Part shown: one piece after another, positions 1 through 7,400 of the stretch
Position numbering within the stretch: position 1 is the first letter of the stretch
Layout: every line of letters starts with the position of its first letter
DNA from: Planctomycetaceae bacterium
GTDB lineage: Bacteria; Planctomycetota; Planctomycetia; Pirellulales; Thermoguttaceae
Assembly (NCBI GenBank): GCA_009778035.1
Contig: WRKP01000002.1
Span: 1 to 64,000, forward strand
DNA: 64,000 nucleotides
Direction of reading: 5' to 3'
Notes under the pieces: model-generated
Seen by the model: the letters and a program-made list of their open reading frames with translations, nothing else
Databases searched by the model: none
Told to the model about the DNA's origin: nothing
Program-made: the position numbers and the translations under genes

Positions 1-2
1 AT

Positions 3-326
3 GCGTTCATTCGGGTTGGCGGTGCGTATTACGAATCCGGCTTTTATGCTCACGCTCCGTCGAATTACAAGTTTGACCTCGGCGGGAATTGGAAGACGTT
101 TAAGACGGGTTTCGGGCTTCAGCATGATCGCCCTGGAACGGTGGTTTTTGTCGTTCGCGGCGACGGCGAGGAACTTTTGCGTAGCGAGCTGGTTGAGAAT
201 CGAGCGATACGTCGCGTGGAAATGAGCGTTGTGGGCGTCAGGGAATTGGAGTTAATTGTGGAGGATGGCGGCAACGGCAACTCGGCTGATTGGGGCGTAT
301 GGGTCGAGCCGACGCTGGAACGGTAG
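3..326 (+). CDS. C-terminal part of an NPCBM/NEW2-domain protein (5' end outside window)
   Basis: The reading frame is open from base 3 to a TAG at 324-326 and has no start in the window, so this is the 3' end of a longer gene. The last ~107 residues match the NPCBM/NEW2 carbohydrate-binding fold. They contain YESGFYAHAPSNYKFDLGG, then VVRGDGEELLRSELV, and end in the typical ELELIVEDGGNGNSADWG segment. In planctomycetes this domain usually sits at the C-terminus of secreted proteins, where it is thought to bind sugars. What lies N-terminal cannot be seen. The domain call is from motif recognition and is fairly secure; the role of the whole protein is unknown. Confidence 0.8.
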   Translation, partial: AFIRVGGAYYESGFYAHAPSNYKFDLGGNWKTFKTGFGLQHDRPGTVVFVVRGDGEELLRSELVENRAIRRVEMSVVGVRELELIVEDGGNGNSADWGVWVEPTLER

Positions 327-448
327 GACATCGGCAAGCGGATTCGACGCGCCCGAACAACGCGCGCCCGGGCAACGCAAAAGTGCCGGGCGTTCACTCG
401 CCGCCAGTCATGGATGGACCTTGGCCGGTTACTTTGCATTACGTACAC

Positions 449-600
449 TAGGGCGTGTTTCAAATTGCTCTGGACGCGTTTTCGTCATTCCGGCGAAAGC
501 CGGAATCCAGAGGAACCGGCATCGCACGCAATGTCTGGTTCCCGGCTTGCGCCGGGATGACGGCTTTTTTTGTCCAGAGTAATTTGAAATACGCACACTA
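449..600. repeat. MITE-like palindromic element, complete copy
   Basis: About 152 bp with imperfect terminal inverted repeats: TAGGGCGTGTTTCAAATT at the left and, on the other strand, TAGTGTGCGTATTTCAAATT from the right. An inner CTCTGGAC arm follows on each side. The core holds two hairpins, TTCCGGCGAAAGCCGGAA and CCCGGCTTGCGCCGGG. Both ends fall on TA, as expected if TA is the target. This is the best reference copy in the window. Confidence 0.85.
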
Positions 601-616
601 AAGAAAGGGGTTTCCG

Positions 617-1183
617 ATGATGAAACGGAAATTGACGGCTGGTTTGGGGGTTGGAATGATTGCTCTGTTGCTCGCGGTGATAGTCTACGCGAGCACCGAC
701 TGCGAGACTGCTTGCGATGCTGCCTATTCGGACGCGTCAATGCACTGCGTCGCGTCTTCCGCTAATGCGCTCGGGTTGTGCGACAGTCAGCCGGCGACGG
801 AAGTGGGATATAAAGTTTTTCTCAGCCAGCTGGGTTTGCCGGATGACTTTTATCAATCTCCCCACCACTTAACTAACAGGGCGGAGTGGGATGAGGAGAC
901 ATTGAAAGCGGAGATAGAGAAGGAAAGAGCGGAAGCTGAGCGGCTAAGGGCGGAGATTGAGAGGAGAATAACAGAGGCCGACCAGAAAATGCATGAAAAC
1001 ATTGCCGCTGCAAGGGCTCACGCGAAAGATTTCATTGAACGGCGGGGTCGCGAATACTATCCTTTGCCAGAAGCCTCAAACAACCGTTGGGTTATCGTGA
1101 TGTGTTTTAATGGAGCGGCCATTTTTGCAATGTTAGCTCTCTACTTTTATCATCGTTGGAGAAAAAACAGACTGTTGCCCTGA
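617..1183 (+). CDS. Hypothetical membrane-anchored coiled-coil protein
   Basis: This is a 188-residue protein of unrecognised family. The start is supported by AAAGAAAGGGG about 8 nt upstream of ATG. Residues ~7-26 form a hydrophobic signal or anchor segment, followed by a short Cys-containing stretch (DCETACDAAYSDASMHC). Residues ~95-145 are a highly charged heptad-like coiled coil rich in Glu, Lys, Arg and Ala. Residues ~158-178 form a second membrane helix followed by HRWRKNRLLP, a basic tail typical of the cytoplasmic side. It is probably a double-spanning membrane protein with an external coiled coil. MITE copies lie on both sides. No function can be assigned. Confidence 0.6.
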   Translation: MMKRKLTAGLGVGMIALLLAVIVYASTDCETACDAAYSDASMHCVASSANALGLCDSQPATEVGYKVFLSQLGLPDDFYQSPHHLTNRAEWDEETLKAEIEKERAEAERLRAEIERRITEADQKMHENIAAARAHAKDFIERRGREYYPLPEASNNRWVIVMCFNGAAIFAMLALYFYHRWRKNRLLP

Positions 1184-1196
1184 CATGAAAATGAAA

Positions 1197-1304
1197 AAAA
1201 CCGTCATCCCGGCACAAGCCGGGAACCAGAGGTAGGATGCTGACCGCCGGGCGGCATCGCCGGAATGACGAAAACACGTCCAGCGTAATTTGAAACTCGC
1301 TCTA
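1197..1304. repeat. MITE-like element, partly decayed copy
   Basis: The core CGTCATCCCGGCACAAGCCG and a matching right core CCGGAATGACG are followed by the family right end GTCCAGCGTAATTTGAAACT and GCTCTA. The left terminal repeat is eroded. No gene ends at it. Confidence 0.7.
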
Positions 1305-1475
1305 ATGCTGTTTATCGGGATTCGGCACAACCTCTGCGTCACCGGGCGTTGAACGTGCTACGGTGGATTTCGGCTTCGTGTATTTCGGCATTGCGGATTC
1401 CTTTCAAAAGGAACAGGATAGCATACAATATCTGATCGTGAAAAAAAACAAGGTTTTGAACGGTTTTCTACAAAT
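1305..1475. other. Intergenic stretch without recognisable gene
   Basis: No coding signal, RNA gene or clear promoter is recognised here. Together with the MITE copy at 1197-1304 it separates the 617-1183 gene from the unrecognised ORFs that follow. Confidence 0.5.
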
Positions 1476-1916
1476 ATGTTGAAAAATCATACCATGGCGA
1501 CTTCAATTCGTGGAAAGAACGTTTTAATATCCATCGGGAAGAAAACGCAAGACTGTTCTACCTTACTCGGTACGTATTGTTCTTTATGGCAACGTTGCGA
1601 TGTCGAGGGACATAAAATTGACCAGATGGAACAAATTGCGTTACAAAAAGTTCAAATGGAGGCGGAATCCAAAAAGATGATGCTCGATCTTGCCATGCGG
1701 TTTCCCGTTCGAGGCGGATTGGAAGAGTCTTACAATATGATTAACGATGAACAGATCAAACAGGAGGAAGCGCAACGATTATTCATGCGTGCGAACATCA
1801 ACGTAGCACAAGCGGACATGTGGCGTGCAATCAATGGATTACTCGGACTCACCAATGAGCCGGAAAAAACGCGACTATCTCGGCGCACCGCATTCGCTTT
1901 TTACCGAAATTATTGA
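1476..1916 (+). CDS. Unrecognised ORF, possibly a gene fragment
   Basis: A 146-residue ORF with no recognised family and no clear ribosome binding site. The middle, about residues 50-125, is helical and charged (MEQIALQKVQMEAESKKMML, then a Met/Ala/Gln-rich stretch) and looks protein-like. The last ~15 residues (TRLSRRTAFAFYRNY) look like out-of-frame sequence. The following ORF begins inside its 3' end in another frame. This could be one gene broken by a frameshift, or two overlapping genes. The region is AT-richer than its surroundings, which fits decay or foreign origin. Confidence 0.35.
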   Translation: MLKNHTMATSIRGKNVLISIGKKTQDCSTLLGTYCSLWQRCDVEGHKIDQMEQIALQKVQMEAESKKMMLDLAMRFPVRGGLEESYNMINDEQIKQEEAQRLFMRANINVAQADMWRAINGLLGLTNEPEKTRLSRRTAFAFYRNY

Positions 1917-2139
1917 AACAACAACACCGGACAGCACAGTTGTCGAACGCATCCCGATGTTTTGGGCAGATTCGATTAGTGTAACGCCGTTTGATGATCA
2001 TTATCGTGGTGTCAATGGTAAAGTCTTTCTCGGCGATGATGGCAATCCTCAAATGCTCCATTTCAAGACGGCACGCTTGCACGTCTATTACTCAAATGAC
2101 TCGATTCACTATTCACGGATTAAATGCAGTTGGCGGTAA
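1855..2139 (+). CDS. Unrecognised short ORF, possibly truncated
   Basis: A 94-residue ORF starting at an ATG inside the preceding ORF. Its middle (PMFWADSISVTPFDDHYRGV, then GKVFLGDDGN and a short VYYSNDS strand) has the alternating pattern of a beta-rich secreted domain. It vaguely recalls short planctomycetal proteins with a G-x-V-F/Y-x-GDDG motif, but I cannot name the family. The C-terminus stops abruptly after a strand, so truncation is likely. The next ~300 bases hold only short ORFs in changing frames. Confidence 0.35.
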   Translation: MSRKKRDYLGAPHSLFTEIIETTTPDSTVVERIPMFWADSISVTPFDDHYRGVNGKVFLGDDGNPQMLHFKTARLHVYYSNDSIHYSRIKCSWR

Positions 2140-2443
2140 AAACATTTTCACAGACGTAATTTTGCGTGATGAAAGAAAATGGCCAGTTGCTTCAGATCTC
2201 CATTCACTCACAAAGGCTATTTGAAAATTACTCTTGCCTGATATGCTTGAATCCGCGATATTTTGGTAGTATTTCACACAGGAGTAAAATAATAAGCGAA
2301 ACCAAGAAGTTGGTCTCCGCGAAGTTGTCAACGACATTTTCTAATTTTCAAACAGATCCTTATTTAAGCGATGATTGAGTTAGAGCGTTTCACGTACTGC
2401 TATGGACAAAAAACTGTCCTTCCGGCACAACTCGCAGTTCTAC
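2140..2443. other. Non-coding, probably decayed sequence with a MITE fragment
   Basis: No sustained coding frame is visible. At 2381 the MITE-type end TAGAGCGTTTCACGTACTGC appears, followed by ATGGACAAAAAACTGTCCTT, a degraded left arm without its hairpin core. The rest is AT-rich and unassigned. Confidence 0.45.
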
Positions 2444-2890
2444 TTACCAATTTCCAGGCATATTGCTTTGCCTCCGATAAGAATCGGCAGCGTTTGCCTG
2501 TTGCAAGTTATGGTGCTGCATCGGCATTGTTGCCCCTCCCCGATGCGTCATCGCGGAAGTCATTTGGAATCCCCGTTGCGGATTCGCGTAAGTCGATTGC
2601 TGCATCGCTCTTCCCGAAGATTGAAACTGTCCCGTCATCATCGGACCGGTGCCTCGCATTTGCCCTGCCATCATCGGGCCAGTGCCTCGCATTTGCCCTG
2701 CCATCATCGGGCCGGTGCCTCGCATTTGCCCTGCCATCATCGGGCCAGCACCTCGCATTTGTCCCGCCATCATTAGGCCAGTGCCTCGCATTTGTCCCGC
2801 CATCATCGGGCCGGTGCCACGCACGTTGGCACCACGATGGACTTGAGCGGGCTGATGCACGGGACGATGACTGACGGTGTGGAATTGCAT
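2444..2890 (-). CDS. Met/Gln/Gly-rich tandem-repeat protein
   Basis: This is a 148-residue hypothetical protein, taking the ATG at 2890; an upstream TTG at 2929 would add 13 residues. Five to six copies of an 11-residue unit, GTGPMMAGQMR, fill about residues 25-90. The tail is Gln/Met/Arg-rich (QQSTYANPQRGFQM). Every unit keeps the frame and most differences between units are silent or conservative, which supports real coding on this strand. No domain is recognised and the ribosome binding site is weak. The Met/Gln-rich composition resembles low-complexity secreted or structural proteins, but no role can be assigned. A TTATAGCG motif also seen near the flagellin genes lies just upstream at about 3016. 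Confidence 0.45.
   Translation of the reverse strand: MQFHTVSHRPVHQPAQVHRGANVRGTGPMMAGQMRGTGLMMAGQMRGAGPMMAGQMRGTGPMMAGQMRGTGPMMAGQMRGTGPMMTGQFQSSGRAMQQSTYANPQRGFQMTSAMTHRGGATMPMQHHNLQQANAADSYRRQSNMPGNW
2638..2835. repeat. 33-bp tandem repeat, about six copies
   Basis: Six consecutive units of 33 bp. Each starts TCATCGGGCC and contains CCTCGCATTTG. Units 1-5 are nearly identical and the sixth diverges after 16 bp. Because 33 is divisible by three, copy-number changes keep the reading frame of the minus-strand protein. Confidence 0.9.
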
Positions 2891-3058
2891 GGCCGAAAAA
2901 GTTAGTAGAAACCAAAACCCATCGGCCAATCATATAGTCTCCAAAATGCGCGTCAAGCGAAAGAACCGTAATATCCGGTAAAATTTCCGCCGAGGCAAAG
3001 AATTTGGGAGGGTTATAGCGATTGTAACAGATTTACCGCCCTGGCATCATCATCGCAT

Positions 3059-4312
3059 TCACTCTCCGAAGACGATCTTATTCTTCATCATCCGCTCACG
3101 CGTTTCGATCTTCAATCGTAGGTATTCCATTGGCCGATCGCCCTTAATGCGATTGCAATTGCCGCAAAGCAGTTGATAATTCTCATAATAATCGCCGCCG
3201 CCCTTCGATTTCGGAATAATATGATCTACTTCCAAATTGCGAACCTGAAAATCTTCTCCGCAAGCATTGCACTTGCCTTTCTGCTCCTTATAAAGTTGCT
3301 GTTTTACCGACTCCGTCGGCTGCACTACTTGCACATCGCTTCGCTTCGGAATCTGATCGGTTGCTATAAAATCTTGGAAGAGCCGACCAGCATCGCTCAA
3401 TCGTTGTATTAAAACTCCTACCGCTTGTTTCTCAATGTCAATTCCGATCCATTGTCGTTGCAACTGTTGAGCGGCAACGCACGTTGTTGCACATCCGCAA
3501 AAGGGGTCAAGTACGGTATCCCATTCGTTTGATGATGCAAGAATGATGCGTTTTAGTAATGCCAGCGGTTTCTGGGTTGGGTAGCCAGTGCGCTCTTTTC
3601 CACGTATGACGGGAATGTCCCAAACATCATCGGGATACTTACCGTCTTTCATATATACAATTTCCTGTTTGCCATTTCGTAGTGCCGATATTTTATAGCG
3701 TCGCCCTTTTTCGTCGGTGTGGTTATAACGTTTTTCGGTTAATTCTGAATACGGCAATAAAATGTTGTTCGGAAAAAACACTGGCCGTTTTCCTTTGCAA
3801 TACCAAAAAATAGTATCGTGTTTTTTGGGCAAGCAGTATTTCGGTATCGAATTACCCGTATAACGCCAAATAATTTCATTGACAAAATGCTGTTTTCCAA
3901 AAATGCTATCCAGCAAATGTTTCAAGTAGTGACTCGCCGTCGGATCGCAATGCAAATACAAAGAGCCCGTATCTTTTAACACGCGGTGCATTTCTACAAT
4001 CCGCTGTGCCATATAAGTCAAGTAGGCCATCATCGGCTTGCTATGCACTTCGCCAACGCTGGCAATGTATCTCGCCAACGATGGAAACTGCACTGCAAGC
4101 GAGTCGAGATAGTATTCATCGACGTCATTCCAAGTCCACATATCTTTGAAACTGGCACCGGCGGCTTTGCTTCCGATGGGAGCGGAGAACATTTGGTTTT
4201 TGTTGAATGGCGGATCGAGATAGATCAGGTCAACGATTTCGCTGTTCATTCCTGATAAGACGTATAAATTATCGTTCGTGTACAGTGTGTTTTTGGAGGC
4301 ATTTTTTGCCAT
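3059..4312 (-). CDS. Beta-class DNA (adenine/cytosine amino) methyltransferase fused to an HNH nuclease domain
   Basis: The protein has 417 residues from the ATG at 4312 (MAKNASKNTLYTNDN). An upstream start at 4387 would add 25 residues that look unrelated. The catalytic motif LIYLDPPFNKNQ lies near residue 34. The AdoMet-binding motif VLDPFCGCATTC comes much later, near residue 270. This order defines the beta class of amino-methyltransferases. Between them lies a long target-recognition region. The C-terminus, about residues 340-395, is an HNH module with two CxxC zinc pairs (CNAC, CGNC) and the catalytic VDHIIPKSKGGG. Modification and possible cleavage are thus in one chain, and no separate restriction gene is adjacent. 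The gene is AT-richer than its neighbours, suggesting horizontal transfer. HNH activity is an inference from motifs. Confidence 0.85.
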   Translation of the reverse strand: MAKNASKNTLYTNDNLYVLSGMNSEIVDLIYLDPPFNKNQMFSAPIGSKAAGASFKDMWTWNDVDEYYLDSLAVQFPSLARYIASVGEVHSKPMMAYLTYMAQRIVEMHRVLKDTGSLYLHCDPTASHYLKHLLDSIFGKQHFVNEIIWRYTGNSIPKYCLPKKHDTIFWYCKGKRPVFFPNNILLPYSELTEKRYNHTDEKGRRYKISALRNGKQEIVYMKDGKYPDDVWDIPVIRGKERTGYPTQKPLALLKRIILASSNEWDTVLDPFCGCATTCVAAQQLQRQWIGIDIEKQAVGVLIQRLSDAGRLFQDFIATDQIPKRSDVQVVQPTESVKQQLYKEQKGKCNACGEDFQVRNLEVDHIIPKSKGGGDYYENYQLLCGNCNRIKGDRPMEYLRLKIETRERMMKNKIVFGE

Positions 4313-4453
4313 ATTTTTTACTCTATTCCATGCCGATGAGTCTTTGTAAGATATTTTACATTGATTTTTTGGAAAAACACAGTGCAAGCCGGGGACTGCG
4401 CTGCAATCAGCTCCGTCCCCGGCTCTTTGCGGTCACGTCCCCGGCTCTTTGTT

Positions 4454-7400
4454 TCATCCCGGTTCCGTCCCTTGAATCCTGCCGCGACCATCGGCGTCGA
4501 AATCGAGGCGAATGTCCTTGCTGTCCTCGTCAATCGACAAAACATAATCCATACCGCTCAATCGGTAATGGCCCGGCGGAAGCAAAATGTCGTACGCGCC
4601 GTCCTCTATCCATAGCATCGTTACCATCGGCCTGTCCTCTCTGACAGGCGAGTCTGGCCCTCGCATTGCATTGACCTGGATATTAGACCGCTCCAATTCA
4701 AATGTACCAAACACGCGAACCAACTTGATCGTCCCTAAATCAACGTTTTCGCCCGGTGCGAGGTCCATGTCCCTCTCTACAGGGAAATGCCTCATTGTGC
4801 CATGTATTGTTCGTAGCCTCTCCGAAAGACTATACGGCGGGGCTACCATAATGGGCATTTTGCCGGACAAAACAGGCAACAATACCCTACCATCCGAATC
4901 CGTTTCGGTATATGTAGGACTCCAATGCGAAGCAGGATCACTGTGTGAATAAAACAGCCTCATCAGTTGTCCCGCCATCGGCCTGTTTTCCGCATCGACC
5001 AGCCTTGCCGTTACACTACCCATCGGCTGAAGAGTAAAACGCTGCGTTGTCCCGAACATGTCGGGCGTAATTTTTGCAATCGTTCCATGCTTGCCATGGT
5101 TATCTATGAAATAGAGCGAACCAGACTTTTCCGATGATTCGAAAATGAATTGACCGCGTGTAAACGATTCGCTGTGGCTTCTTGTAGTGTCATCGCGAAA
5201 CTCCGGGACGAACCAAGAAACAATCTGCTCAGATACCGGCGAGCCGTCTGCCAATTCCAATTCGACAAAAATCGGTGTCGAAAATGTCAAATCGAATTGC
5301 CTTGCCGTGTCGGTTTCGTTGATGACAATGGTTCTGTTCACTCGGTAAATCAAGTATTCGCCCGGCAGAAGATAAGCCGTGTATTCGCCATTTTCGTCCG
5401 TCGGTGTCGACGACCAAAAATGCGAGAACGTGGTTGTGGTGCGGCTTGGAACAGTGTCATCCCGCGATTCGAACATGGTATGCTGCACAAAGATCACACT
5501 ACGTTCTACAGCGGGCAGGCCATTTTCGTACACAACCTTGCCGCGTATCGGAATGCCCTCTTCCAGCGTAATGTCCAGCGGTTCCATATCTGCTTGGACA
5601 ACGAACTCCAGCGGTTTCATGGTGAATCTCTCGCCTGCATTCGTGGACATAATGCTCAAGACGCTCTCTGCCAGATTGGGAATGTCTTCAATTTGGAATG
5701 TGCCATCCGCTGCGGTGTGAACGATAGCGCCTCGGGCATCGCCAGGGGAACCAACTCGTGATTCCGTTCTGACATACACTCGGTAGCCAGCAGCGGGCGA
5801 ACCATCGGGAAGCCGAATGCGGCCGCTGATGTTTATGCTGTCTGTCACGTCGAAAGACTCAGCAACGTTCGTTAGGGGCGTCCCTGGCTCACGCGGCGGG
5901 CCCTGGGCGAGCGGCGGGCTCGGCAGCACCACGGTCAGTTCACGCTCTTCGCCCTCCGACATTTTCGGAACCTCCTGCGAAACAATTTCGTAACCCCTGC
6001 CGACAATGTGAAGTCGCATCGCCTCATCCGGCAAAATGCCGTCCGCATTGATCTTCGTCTCGTCGTTGCCAAAGTTTTTATACTTGAACGAAACGTTCAA
6101 AATGCCGAGAAGAGGCACAAGCGATGTCGCATAATCCCAGTCGATTACGTGAAAATGCTCCGAGGTGATTTCTACACGAATTTTGTCCCCCTCGACCTTG
6201 ATTGTGGCCGGCGTGCCATTACTGATGTACTCAAGCCAAGCATAATACTCCTTGACCGGCTGCCCGAGTTCATCTACGACATTCAAAATGATATTCGGCG
6301 ACTTGAAAGCCGCAACTTCGATCCTCATGGCCTGCTCAATCGTACCCAGCGGCAATTCGCTGCGATTGTTTGCATTTCTCCATTCACTTTCGCCTTCGAT
6401 TCGCATACGATACGTGGTATTGGTATCAAAAGGCACTCGAAAAGCCGCATTTTCCAGTCCCACTGGAACCTGAAAGGAGAACAATCCATCCCCTTGATAG
6501 GCACTCGGCGAGTCCGAACTCATACGCGACGCAAAGAAATTGCCATCCTCCTGACGTCCCGAAATATTTGCATTGAGTTCGCGGTAGGAATCGGCCGTCT
6601 TGTCGGAAAATTGCACATCAATGTTGACAGTCTGTTGCGCCTGGAGTGTTACTTCCAATGCTGTTTCCGAAAGCGTTTCATTTATGGCATAAAAGACGCC
6701 ATCGACCGTTTTGGCATCCCCGTCTCTATCTGCCCGCCAAGTAACCGAGTTGGCAATCGACCAAGGGGGATTACGTCTGGCCATCGAGCTTGGCCGAACG
6801 CGAATATTGTAATCACCTTCCGTGACAGGATGAAGACGCGCTTTTCCCTCCTGGTCGGTAAGCGCAGAACGGGTATAGGGAGACAAAAAACCCACCGCAA
6901 AATCCTCGCCCTGCCGGGTAAGATTAACCCAAACATCATGTACCGGTTTCCCGTCTTTATCCAGTACGGTTACAATCGGCTCGAAGCCCTTTTTAAGCAC
7001 GATGTTCCCGTGGTCGCCCCGTGCTTGGTTTTGGGCTGGCGAAACGAATTGCGGGGCAAGGGTTTCGGGAAGAGCCCAAAAAGCAATCTTTTCATCCTTG
7101 GCAACATCAATACGGAATCGCCCGTCCGCATCGCTTGTCCGATCCATCGTTTCGACCTCTATGTAGTCGTTTCTAAACGGTCGGGCTTTTTGTCGCAGTA
7201 CGGAAATCAAGACATCTGCAAGCGGTTGCCCTTGTTCATCGACAAGCCGGCCTGTGATTGTTTCGGCCCGTTGAAGCGGGAAAACGTCGCAGACCAGCCT
7301 TCCTTCATTGAGGAAGCGTTCCGCCCATTGGGCTTGGCGGCCATTGCTCTCCGAAACATAACCTTCCTTTTCGACGAGAATCCACGTTCCTGCTTCCATA

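Noticed and set aside
1-225. An ORF starting at base 1 in frame 1
   Set aside because: Frame 3 of the same stretch encodes a clear NPCBM domain, so this frame is a shadow.
2638-2835. CRISPR array
   Set aside because: The repeats are contiguous 33-bp units without spacers, and no cas gene is present; it is a coding minisatellite.
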